DNA from: Nitrososphaerota archaeon
GTDB lineage: Archaea > Thermoproteota > EX4484-205 > JAAOZO01
NCBI GenBank assembly: GCA_011605715.1
Contig: JAAOZO010000038.1
Span: 1-6,971, forward strand
Length of the DNA: 6,971 nt
Direction: 5' to 3'
Below the pieces are notes generated by a model, which made no database searches, was not told the DNA's origin, and was given only the letters and a program-made list of their open reading frames with translations. A program made the position numbers and the translations under genes. Positions within the stretch are counted from its first letter, which is position 1. Each line of letters starts with the position of its first letter. This document shows positions 1 to 5,932 of the stretch, one piece after another.

Positions 1-2
1 TA

Positions 3-164
3 AGATTTGTTGCACCTATTGGGTTTAGAAATATTGAACTAGTAACTTTAAACTTCTTGCTTAGGGTAGTAAACGCAGAAATCCTTCCATTTTCAAAAGA
101 AATTCCTGAAGACATAAAAAAGAAAGTCCAAGACTACTTTAAAGAGAGAGGTTATGCAATTTAG
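3..164 (+). CDS. C-terminal end of an unidentified protein (5' truncated by window)
   Basis: An open frame enters from the left edge and runs 53 codons to a TAG stop at 162-164. The visible part starts RFVAPIGFRNIELV and ends in a charged amphipathic helix finishing DYFKERGYAI. The hydrophobic stretch followed by a helix rich in Glu and Lys reads like the C-terminus of a soluble globular protein. I do not recognise the family and cannot assign a function. The gene is convergent with porB, and the two stop codons are only 17 bases apart. It is called coding because the frame is open to the edge, the amino-acid composition is protein-like, and it fills the space up to the porB end; with only 53 codons this remains moderate support. 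Confidence 0.6.
   Translation, partial: RFVAPIGFRNIELVTLNFLLRVVNAEILPFSKEIPEDIKKKVQDYFKERGYAI
116..121 (-). terminator. Possible T-tract terminator of the por operon
   Basis: Read on the minus strand, a run of six T lies about 60 bases past the porB stop, inside the convergent partial gene. Archaeal transcription often ends at T-runs without a hairpin. If used, the por mRNA 3' end would be antisense to the neighbouring gene. Support is weak because short T-runs are common in AT-rich DNA. Confidence 0.25.
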
Positions 165-181
165 TTTCCTACTTTTATGTT

Positions 182-1108
182 TCAATATGTACTCCAGTAT
201 TTGTCTACTCTCTTCTGTATTTCTTCTATTGCTTTTTCGTTCTTCGTAGGTTTAAATAAGTGCTCAAATCTTCCTTGAGTTTTTAAGTACTCTTCTACGG
301 GTATTCTCTTCTTCGGAACGTAGGTGTGCTTCACTACTCCGTTTATTGCTTCCTTGAGTACCCAGAGCCCACTTTCTACAGCCAAGCGTCCAATTTTTAC
401 TGTAAGAGCTGGATCGTAGTCCCACCCGGGGGGACAACCAGAAAGGCAGTGGAAAAGTTTTGGACCTCTTATTTCTTTTGCTCGTTCAACTTTGTCTAAA
501 AAATCGATGGGATATGATGGAGATACAGTTGCTACATACGGTGCTCCCGCAGAAAGCCAAATACTAAAGAGATCTAATGGTTCCTGTTCTGTTCCTAAAG
601 GAAATAAACTAGTTGGTTTTGTTGTAGAGGTTGCTGCTCCAAGAGGTGTAGTTTCAGTTTTTTGAACTCCTGTGTTCATGAAGGCTTGATTATCGTAAGC
701 TAAATACCAAAAATCTAAATTTCTGTGTATCGCTGTAATTGTGCTTTGTAATCCAATTGAGCTTGCAGCTCCATCTCCTGTTACTACAAGCACATTTAGG
801 TCTTCATTCTTACTTATTTTTCCCTTCTCAATTAGTATGTCTAAGGCATCTCTGATGCCTTGTGCACCTGCTGGTGCGCATGCCATTGCAGTGTACAGCC
901 AAGAAGTTTTAAACACAGTATGTGGGTATACAACTGCTAAGGTAAAGCATCCTGCAGCATTAACTATAACTGTCTTTTCTCCAAGTGATTTAAGCATGAG
1001 TTTTGCTGCAAGTATTGCTCCACATCCTTGACAAAATATTCCCCCTGGTACGACATAATCTTGCGTTGGTATATCAAAAATTGTTTTAATCTTTTTCTCA
1101 GACTTCAT
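182..1108 (-). CDS. porB: Pyruvate:ferredoxin oxidoreductase beta subunit
   Basis: This is the thiamine-diphosphate (TPP) binding, catalytic beta subunit of a 2-oxoacid:ferredoxin oxidoreductase, 308 residues from the preferred start, normal for archaeal PorB. The TPP/Mg site is visible as T110-G-D-G followed by Y138-D-N and MNTG (144-147), then the family's TP.GA motif (154-158). Cys26, Cys29 (CQGCG), Cys54 and Cys225 (CPPGW) have the spacing of the four ligands of the proximal [4Fe-4S] cluster. I chose the ATG at 1108 because GGAGGTGA sits 5 bases upstream; a TTG seven codons earlier has no such site. It overlaps the end of porA by 11 bases, so translation is probably coupled. It is the last gene of the operon. 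Pyruvate is the most likely substrate from overall resemblance, but another 2-oxoacid cannot be excluded. Confidence 0.95.
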   Translation of the reverse strand: MKSEKKIKTIFDIPTQDYVVPGGIFCQGCGAILAAKLMLKSLGEKTVIVNAAGCFTLAVVYPHTVFKTSWLYTAMACAPAGAQGIRDALDILIEKGKISKNEDLNVLVVTGDGAASSIGLQSTITAIHRNLDFWYLAYDNQAFMNTGVQKTETTPLGAATSTTKPTSLFPLGTEQEPLDLFSIWLSAGAPYVATVSPSYPIDFLDKVERAKEIRGPKLFHCLSGCPPGWDYDPALTVKIGRLAVESGLWVLKEAINGVVKHTYVPKKRIPVEEYLKTQGRFEHLFKPTKNEKAIEEIQKRVDKYWSTY

Positions 1109-2336
1109 TCTTTTCACCTCCGTGAGCAATATCGATTAACATTTTAGCTGTTTTCTTGTCTTCTTCTGTAAACAGCAAAATGGGTATTTTTGGTTCAGTT
1201 CTTTCTTCGTAAACTTTTCTTGTATAATTTACAATGAACTCAAACTCAGATTCACTAATGTTCTTTCCTCCTAGGCCACCTATAAAGGAAGTTATTACTT
1301 TTGGTTTTTCTCTATAGTTGTAAAGCTCACTAGAAACTTCTGAGTAAATTACACCTCCTTTTCCAGGTGAAATATTTTGATCTACAATGGCTAATCCTTT
1401 TAGTCCTTTTACCAGCTTCGCTACTTCTTTTGTTGGGAATGGTCTAAAGAGTCTTAACTTCACTAGCCCAACATTTATCTTTTTTTCTCTCATTTTCATA
1501 ACTGCTTTTTTTCCTTTTGTAGAAAAACTGTTTGTCATAAGTATTGCATAATCTGCATCGTCCATCATATAAGGCTCAACTTCATCAACAGGTCTTCCAA
1601 ATGTTCTGTCAAATTCTTCTTTAGCTTCCTTGTAAACTTCTAGAGCATTTTCCATGGCTTTATGTACTTGGTATCTGAAGTATGAGTAAAGGGAGCTGTT
1701 TAAAACTGGTGTTCCTTGGGCAAGAGGCTTGCTTGCCTTAAAGAAAGCGTGCGTAGGATTGTACTCTGGTAAGAACTTTCTTACATCTTCTAGTTCTGGT
1801 ATCTCAACAACTTCTCTAGTGAAAGATAGGTAAAATCCATCAAAGTTAACAATAGTAGGCAACATTACTCTCTTGTCTTCTGAGATTCTATAAGCCATTA
1901 GAATTGAGTCTAAAATCTCTTGTGCAGTTTCGCAATGTATTTGTAAGAATCCGCTGTCTCTTGCGCTTAGAACATCGTTATGGTCGGGTTCTAAAGTTAT
2001 TGGAGCTGACAAACCTCTAGAAACATTTACCATAACAACTGGTGTTCTCCATCCAGACAAGTTGTAGAGCATCTCAAAAGCATAAAGTAGTCCTTGACTT
2101 GAAGTCGCCGTAAAAACTCTAGCTCCTGTAGCTGATGCAGAGCCAGCAGCTGTTACCATCGAATGCTCAGAATCCATAGTTCTAAAAATAGCCTTCATCT
2201 TTCCTTCTCTTATCCATCTTGACAAAGTTTCAATTATTTCTGTCTGAGGCGTAATTGGAAAGTTTGGAATGTAATCAACTTCAGCCAACCTAGCTCCCCA
2301 TGCGGCTGCTTCATTTCCAGTCATCAGTTTCTTCAT
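1098..2336 (-). CDS. porA: Pyruvate:ferredoxin oxidoreductase alpha subunit
   Basis: Alpha subunit of the same complex, 412 residues, usual length for the family. The N-terminal pyrimidine-binding domain shows FPITPQT (26-32), the DSEH segment (55-58) whose Glu is expected to activate TPP, and TATSSQG (75-81). SRGLSAP (106-112) and DHND (118-121) follow in the substrate-site region, which resembles pyruvate-type enzymes. The C-terminal transketolase-like domain III contains the family motif RLFRPFP. Together with PorB it forms the TPP site at the subunit interface; the complex is cytoplasmic. The ATG at 2336 is preferred because AAGGTGA lies 5 bases upstream. It begins one base after the porDG stop. 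A TTG nine codons earlier lies inside porDG and lacks a comparable site. The 3' end overlaps porB by 11 bases. Confidence 0.95.
   Translation of the reverse strand: MKKLMTGNEAAAWGARLAEVDYIPNFPITPQTEIIETLSRWIREGKMKAIFRTMDSEHSMVTAAGSASATGARVFTATSSQGLLYAFEMLYNLSGWRTPVVMVNVSRGLSAPITLEPDHNDVLSARDSGFLQIHCETAQEILDSILMAYRISEDKRVMLPTIVNFDGFYLSFTREVVEIPELEDVRKFLPEYNPTHAFFKASKPLAQGTPVLNSSLYSYFRYQVHKAMENALEVYKEAKEEFDRTFGRPVDEVEPYMMDDADYAILMTNSFSTKGKKAVMKMREKKINVGLVKLRLFRPFPTKEVAKLVKGLKGLAIVDQNISPGKGGVIYSEVSSELYNYREKPKVITSFIGGLGGKNISESEFEFIVNYTRKVYEERTEPKIPILLFTEEDKKTAKMLIDIAHGGEKNEV
1114..1121 (-). promoter_or_regulatory. Ribosome binding site of porB (decides the start)
   Basis: On the minus strand GGAGGTGA is an essentially perfect anti-16S match, 5 bases before the ATG at 1108 and inside the last codons of porA. 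It argues against the longer TTG start at 1129. Confidence 0.85.
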
Positions 2337-2337
2337 G

Positions 2338-3216
2338 CTATTCACCTTCTCTAGTTGTTTCAATAGCTTTCAATGGGCATTCCTGAGCGCAAATTAAGCA
2401 ACCTTTGCAGTTTTCATAATCAACTACTGGAAAATTGTTCTCCCATTTTATTGCACTCTCAGGGCAATAAACGTAGCATAACCTACAACTTTTGCACTTC
2501 TGATAATTTATAACTGGTTTAAACACTCTCCAAGTTCCTGTTTTCTTAAGGTAGCTGTTTGCAACAAAGGATATGACTGGAGTGCTAATCTCAGGATTGT
2601 CGTACTCTATCTCTACAACTTTAACTTCAGGTTCTAAACTTCTTATTTTTTCTATTTTAACTTCTTGTACTTTGTTGTAACCAACAGTAGCCGCAAGAAC
2701 GTTCTTTCTTATAATCTCTTCACTAATTCCAATTTGTTCTAGCTCTTCCTTTACTGCTTCCTCTAAGTACTTTTGCTTTATCCCAACGAGTTTTGTTGCA
2801 ACTCCTGCAATTAAGGTGCTAAGTATTGGTCTCCCTAGTGTTTCTAGTGCTATTTGAGTTAAGTCTTCCACAATTACTTTCTTTCCAATCCTTTCTTCGA
2901 AGTGCTTCTTGTTTTTACTAGAGTTTATGAACACTATGCTTTCTTTACTTACTCCCTTCGTTGGGTCTGTTTGCTTGTCTAACAACAACGTTTCGTCCGA
3001 AATTAACAATATATCTGGATCAAAAATATATCCTCTTTCTAGTATTGGTTCTTCGCTTATAACTGTAAATGCTACAACTGGAGCTCCTCTTCTTTCAGCT
3101 CCATATATCGGAAAGTCTTGAGCATAAAGGCCAGACAAGAATGCAGCTGTTCCTAAGATTCTTGAAGATGTTTTCATTCCTTGTCCTCCTCTTCCATGAA
3201 ACCTTACTTTTATCAT
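2338..3216 (-). CDS. porDG: Pyruvate:ferredoxin oxidoreductase, fused gamma and delta subunits
   Basis: A 292-residue protein joining two subunits that are separate genes in many archaea. Residues 1 to about 180 are the gamma (CoA-binding) domain, starting with the GRGGQG motif (8-13) and including AERRGAP at about 40-46. A linker leads to a delta, ferredoxin-like domain with two CxxCxxCxxxCP motifs: Cys241/244/247/251 and Cys270/273/276/280. These should bind two [4Fe-4S] clusters that carry electrons from the PorB cluster to external ferredoxin. The fusion is one uninterrupted frame with no internal stop. It is the first gene of the operon. The ATG start lacks a ribosome binding site but has a TATA element about 32 bases upstream, so the mRNA probably has a leader of only about 5-10 bases. 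Confidence 0.95.
   Translation of the reverse strand: MIKVRFHGRGGQGMKTSSRILGTAAFLSGLYAQDFPIYGAERRGAPVVAFTVISEEPILERGYIFDPDILLISDETLLLDKQTDPTKGVSKESIVFINSSKNKKHFEERIGKKVIVEDLTQIALETLGRPILSTLIAGVATKLVGIKQKYLEEAVKEELEQIGISEEIIRKNVLAATVGYNKVQEVKIEKIRSLEPEVKVVEIEYDNPEISTPVISFVANSYLKKTGTWRVFKPVINYQKCKSCRLCYVYCPESAIKWENNFPVVDYENCKGCLICAQECPLKAIETTREGE
2342..2348 (-). promoter_or_regulatory. Ribosome binding site of porA (decides the start)
   Basis: AAGGTGA on the minus strand lies within the last codons of porDG, 5 bases before the ATG at 2336. The porDG stop, one spacer base and this ATG form a tight stop-start junction, supporting coupled translation and the shorter PorA. Confidence 0.8.
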
Positions 3217-3244
3217 TTGTCCAATAGTTATAAGCCCATCTTAT

Positions 3245-3259
3245 GTTATAAACTTTTCC
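3245..3259 (-). promoter_or_regulatory. BRE/TATA promoter of the por operon
   Basis: On the minus strand GGAAAAGTTTATAAC combines a purine-rich BRE with a TATA box centred about 32 bases before the porDG ATG, predicting transcription start near 3224 and a very short leader. A second TTATAAC copy lies 18 bases downstream (3227-3233), at the predicted start site; it could be a regulator site, but this is inference. Confidence 0.65.
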
Positions 3260-3354
3260 TCTTAAGCGGGTTGCAAAGTTCTTAACGAGTTAATCTAAAA
3301 CAAAAACTTAAATATCCTCATAATAAATATTTTTCGTTCTTTTATTTGTGCAAC

Positions 3355-3360
3355 AAAAAA
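3355..3360 (-). terminator. T-tract terminator of the small membrane-protein gene
   Basis: On the minus strand a run of six T follows the stop codon of the 3391-3789 gene by about 30 bases. There is no strong hairpin, consistent with archaeal T-tract termination. Its place between that gene and the por promoter supports separate transcription units. Confidence 0.4.
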
Positions 3361-3390
3361 TTAGAGTACTTTTCATAATTTCTTTTGAAG

Positions 3391-3789
3391 TTAAGATTTC
3401 CAGATTAGCCCAAGTATACTACCAATCAACGACAGAATTGAACCTATGAAAAATCCCCATAAGGTAGGATATGCCAATAGAGAAGTAACTAACACTATTG
3501 TTGAACCTATCCTAACTTTACTTACATCAGAAGAATAAATTAGAATAACTCCGATCAGTTCTAATCCAAGCAGAACTATAGTAACAAATATCCAAACTAA
3601 TGGGTGCATGGGAAGACCAATAAAGCTTCCAACTCTCCTGTGAATTGTGATAAACAAGGGGACCATGAAAACTCTAAAGGCAAAAATTAAGGCTTGTACT
3701 ACAAATCCTGCTAAGACTAACGCAAACGCTAAAATTGGTTTTTCTTCGCTTTTTTTAGCTTGGCTTTCTGCAGTTTTCTCGTTACTCAT
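3391..3789 (-). CDS. Small multi-pass membrane protein, function unknown
   Basis: A 132-residue protein with a short hydrophilic, charged N-tail (1-17, rich in Lys and Glu) followed by three or four membrane segments: about 18-41, 62-86, and a long hydrophobic C-terminal stretch (93-129) broken by Tyr-Pro at 106-107, which may be two spans. The loop between the first two spans contains His50-Arg-Arg. The last span is Gly/Ser/Ile-rich and ends with Lys-Ser, a pattern common in small archaeal integral membrane proteins. I do not recognise a named family and give no function. It appears to be a single-gene unit with its own promoter and a T-tract downstream. The ATG at 3789 fits a TATA-like element about 27 bases upstream, so it is probably leaderless. 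Confidence 0.8.
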   Translation of the reverse strand: MSNEKTAESQAKKSEEKPILAFALVLAGFVVQALIFAFRVFMVPLFITIHRRVGSFIGLPMHPLVWIFVTIVLLGLELIGVILIYSSDVSKVRIGSTIVLVTSLLAYPTLWGFFIGSILSLIGSILGLIWKS

Positions 3790-3811
3790 AGTTTTTTATT
3801 TTAGGATCGAA

Positions 3812-3819
3812 CTATATTA
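3812..3819 (-). promoter_or_regulatory. TATA-like promoter of the small membrane-protein gene
   Basis: TAATATAG on the minus strand is centred about 27 bases before the ATG at 3789, the distance expected for a leaderless archaeal transcript. The flanking BRE is not strongly purine-rich, so this is a moderate match. Confidence 0.45.
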
Positions 3820-3852
3820 ACATAACGTATGATTCGTCCATTGCTCAAAAAC

Positions 3853-3866
3853 AAAGGTTTATTTAG
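3853..3866 (+). promoter_or_regulatory. BRE/TATA promoter of the DHH phosphoesterase gene
   Basis: AAAGGTTTATTTAG combines a purine-rich BRE and a TATA box centred about 29 bases before the ATG at 3891. There is no ribosome binding site before that ATG, so a leaderless mRNA is predicted. It lies back to back with the promoter of the divergent membrane-protein gene in a 101-base spacer. Confidence 0.6.
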
Positions 3867-3890
3867 TCCATTATTTTAACTTTCGTTGCA

Positions 3891-4904
3891 ATGTTAGTCG
3901 TGTCAATTTCTCATCGCAATGACTTCGATGGAATAGCCTCAGCTTCATTGGTAGTTAGGTATGCTTCCGTTATAAACAGCCTTCCTTCTCTCGTTTCATT
4001 GAAAGACTACGGCGACAAAGAAAAAGTGGTTGACGATAGGTTATTGAGTCTTACTGATGCCTCTTTCATAATTTCAGACTTATCTACAAACGTTAAAGAG
4101 ATAGATGAGATAGTAGAAAGAATAAGAAAACTAAAAGCTAATCGAAACAATATAATTTGGGTTGATCATCATCAGACCACAGAAGACATAAAGGATAAGT
4201 TAAGTAGTGTTGTTGACGCTCTTCATATTCGAGAAGGTGAAGTAACAGCCACAGAAGTTGTTTTTGATGTACTTTACAAACAAAATGGAATTGAAGACGA
4301 ATATGCAAAGAGGTTAGCAAATCTTTCTCATCAAACAGACATGTGGAAGTTTGAAGAATCTGTAAGCTGGGATTTGGTAGAACTTGTTTCTTACCTTAAC
4401 TATTTAGACTACGATAGCTCTTTGAGGCCTTGGCTAACTGGGTTTGTATTCTACTTAGCTGGAAAAACTAAGAACATTAATTTAAACAATCCTCTCAACG
4501 AAGAGTACAAAAGGATGCTAGAAGTTTTTAGGAAAAAGAAAGAAGAATCGCTTCAAATAGTAGAAACTTCTTTATATCAATTTGAAGTAAGCAATGTGAA
4601 GTTCGTAGTTGCATGGAGCCCCAGAATACTCTATAGTTCTATTGCAGCAGATTATCTCATGAAGAAAATAGATGCTGACGTTTTTATCATAGTTAAGGAA
4701 GATGGCAACGCAAGTGTAAGGCGAAAGAACGAAAAAGTTAACTGTGCAGAAGTTGCTAAGGTCTTTGGCGGTGGTGGCCACGTTTACGCCAGCGGAATGT
4801 CTGTGAGTCGAGAAAAAGTTCCAATTAGTAAGTATCCAGACTATGCCAGACTTATAGAAAATAAGCTAAGAGAAAAATTCAACGAAGTTAGCATTCTACT
4901 TTGA
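3891..4904 (+). CDS. DHH/DHHA1 family phosphoesterase
   Basis: A 337-residue metal-dependent phosphoesterase. The four DHH-domain motifs are present in order: HRNDFDG (His8, Asp11, Asp13), SDLS (Asp63), DHH (92-94), and HQTD (147-150). These are the expected Mn/Mg ligands. A DHHA1 substrate-binding domain follows, with Arg277-Arg278 and GGGGH (293-297). The two-domain layout and size match the NrnA/RecJ-like group, whose members hydrolyse short oligonucleotides, 3'-phosphoadenosine 5'-phosphate or linear/cyclic dinucleotides. There are no extra domains such as OB-fold, CBS or membrane segments, so a small soluble substrate is likely but cannot be specified. It is apparently leaderless and heads a two-gene unit with the phosphatase gene 37 bases downstream. 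The family call is firm; the substrate is unknown. Confidence 0.9.
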   Translation: MLVVSISHRNDFDGIASASLVVRYASVINSLPSLVSLKDYGDKEKVVDDRLLSLTDASFIISDLSTNVKEIDEIVERIRKLKANRNNIIWVDHHQTTEDIKDKLSSVVDALHIREGEVTATEVVFDVLYKQNGIEDEYAKRLANLSHQTDMWKFEESVSWDLVELVSYLNYLDYDSSLRPWLTGFVFYLAGKTKNINLNNPLNEEYKRMLEVFRKKKEESLQIVETSLYQFEVSNVKFVVAWSPRILYSSIAADYLMKKIDADVFIIVKEDGNASVRRKNEKVNCAEVAKVFGGGGHVYASGMSVSREKVPISKYPDYARLIENKLREKFNEVSILL

Positions 4905-4929
4905 ACTTTTAACTAAAGATCAATGAGAA

Positions 4930-4935
4930 AGGTGA
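4930..4935 (+). promoter_or_regulatory. Ribosome binding site of the phosphatase gene
   Basis: AGGTGA lies 6 bases before the ATG at 4942, in the short gap after the DHH gene. It supports this start and co-transcription with the upstream gene. A weaker AGGG sits before the alternative in-frame ATG at 4996. Confidence 0.65.
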
Positions 4936-4941
4936 TTTCTG

Positions 4942-5433
4942 ATGTTCTCTGTACTAGACTTAATTTGTGGTGCAGTTTTCATAAGGGTAGAACGTATGAT
5001 AAAAAGAATAAAAAAGAAACCAGATATTGTTTTTCTTACTAGTAATTTAGCTATAGGCGGTTACACTGATTACAGCCTTTTAGTAGGGAAAGTTGACTGC
5101 ATCCTTGATCTTAGAGAAGAAGCTGCATCTTTAGAAGATCTTGCAAAAAAACTTGGCTTTGAGTACTTAAAGGTAGGCATAAAGGACGGTGGTTCTCCTA
5201 CGTTAGAACAAGCTAACCTAATAGTTAGTTGGATTGAAGATAAGCTAAAAAACAACAAAAGAGTCTTAGTTCACTGTAACTTAGGAAGGGGAAGAGCTCC
5301 ATTAGTGGCTTGCATCTTTCTAAGCAGTAAGGGGCTCTCGTTAAACGATTACTTAAATTTAGTTAAGCGTAAAAGAAAATACGTTTACTTTAGTCGCGAG
5401 CAACTTAAGACTCTGAAACAACTGTGTCATTAA
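4942..5433 (+). CDS. Cysteine-based dual-specificity-type protein phosphatase
   Basis: A 163-residue protein of the Cys-dependent phosphatase superfamily, close to the minimal size of archaeal members. The P-loop is HCNLGRGR (111-118), a CX5R motif with nucleophile Cys112 and phosphate-binding Arg118. The probable general acid is Asp82 in IKDGG. DLREE (55-59) follows a core strand, as in many DSPs. The residue after the Arg is Ala, not the usual Ser/Thr, giving RAP. The P-loop therefore looks more like plant glucan phosphatases of the SEX4 type than classical protein phosphatases, but no carbohydrate-binding domain is present. The substrate could be a phosphoprotein, sugar phosphate or phosphoinositide-like molecule. 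The start at 4942 has the better ribosome binding site; a shorter protein starting at Met19 (4996) would lose a mainly hydrophobic N-terminal segment. It is probably co-transcribed with the DHH gene. Confidence 0.88.
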   Translation: MFSVLDLICGAVFIRVERMIKRIKKKPDIVFLTSNLAIGGYTDYSLLVGKVDCILDLREEAASLEDLAKKLGFEYLKVGIKDGGSPTLEQANLIVSWIEDKLKNNKRVLVHCNLGRGRAPLVACIFLSSKGLSLNDYLNLVKRKRKYVYFSREQLKTLKQLCH

Positions 5434-5512
5434 AAGTTATATCTCATTTCTAAGATTATTCCAAAGTTTAGTTCTATTTGAAATTCTTTAAAGTTGCATT
5501 ATTTAAAAGAAC

Positions 5513-5522
5513 TTATTTTTTT
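5513..5522 (+). terminator. T-tract terminator after the DHH-phosphatase pair
   Basis: TTATTTTTTT, ending in seven T, lies about 80 bases after the phosphatase stop and abuts the stop of the convergent winged-helix gene. This is a typical archaeal intrinsic termination signal. The rest of the 88-base convergent spacer shows no gene. Confidence 0.5.
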
Positions 5523-5932
5523 CATTCAGAGTCCTTTAATTTGTAGAGTTTTTCGCTTTTCTTTCCTTCAACAGTTTCTACTAACCCTAAGCTCAAAAGT
5601 TCAACAAGTTTCGCAGAAACAGTTTTTCTGGAAGCTTTACCTCTTACTTCTTTAAGCTTATTAGTTAGTTGAGATACGTTTAGTGGACCTTCTGTCATTA
5701 ATATCTCAACTATATCTTTGGCTAATTCTCCAGCTTTTAAACTTCTCGAGAGAAGCACAATCTTCTTCGAAGAATTGTATGTTAGTGAACTCATAGTTAA
5801 AATATTTCTTATGATAGCTAGTTCTTTTAACAATAATACATTAGTTTCTTTTTCTTTTCGTAGCTCGTCTTCTAGCCAATTTATTTTTTTAACGAGCTCA
5901 TTTATCCTGTCTTCTAGAGAAGTATCGCCCAT
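5522..5932 (-). CDS. Coiled-coil and winged-helix DNA-binding protein
   Basis: A 136-residue protein from the preferred ATG. Residues about 5-45 form a charged heptad-like helix (DRINELVKKINWLEDELRKE), a probable coiled coil for dimerisation. A C-terminal winged helix follows at about 68-131: first helix LAKDIVEILM, the LNVSQLTNKLK helix, recognition helix KTVSAKLVELLSLG, and wing VETVEGKKSEKLYKL. No metal or ligand-binding domain is visible, so it looks like a simple transcription regulator or DNA-associated protein. The ATG at 5932 has AGGTGA upstream with a rather long spacing of 11 bases; a GTG at 5947 falls inside that site and would give 141 residues. It overlaps the preceding gene by 35 bases and is last in a three-gene minus-strand cluster. 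Its targets are unknown. Confidence 0.82.
   Translation of the reverse strand: MGDTSLEDRINELVKKINWLEDELRKEKETNVLLLKELAIIRNILTMSSLTYNSSKKIVLLSRSLKAGELAKDIVEILMTEGPLNVSQLTNKLKEVRGKASRKTVSAKLVELLSLGLVETVEGKKSEKLYKLKDSE

Larger units (their letters stand above)
3217..3390. other. 174-base intergenic spacer
   Basis: No gene is supported here. The porDG-proximal half holds the por promoter and a perfect short palindrome, TTAAC-GA-GTTAA (3282-3293), upstream of the TATA box. The distal half is very AT-rich: at 3302-3330 there are TATA-like stretches that could be read on either strand. The T-tract downstream of the small membrane-protein gene lies at 3355-3360. Confidence 0.5.

Noticed and set aside
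741..1031. Plus-strand 96-codon frame opposite porB
   Set aside because: It lies wholly opposite strongly conserved PorB coding sequence, with no promoter or family resemblance; it is a shadow frame.
2909..3121. Plus-strand 70-codon frame opposite porDG
   Set aside because: It is antisense to the conserved gamma domain, low-complexity in composition and without its own start signals.
3300..3327. Eight-codon minus-strand frame (MRIFKFLF) in the spacer before porDG
   Set aside because: It is too short and without start signals in very AT-rich DNA; it is explained by TATA-like composition.
4138..4320. Minus-strand frames opposite the DHH gene (also 4572-4781)
   Set aside because: They are antisense to catalytic motifs of the DHH protein; the composition is not protein-like and no promoter is seen.
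4923..5042. Plus-strand frame starting MRKVISDVL just before the phosphatase gene
   Set aside because: It overlaps the phosphatase in another frame, its ATG lies upstream of the AGGTGA that serves the phosphatase, and it ends soon after 5040 without domain features.
5070..5258. Minus-strand 62-codon frame opposite the phosphatase
   Set aside because: It is a shadow of the conserved phosphatase core.
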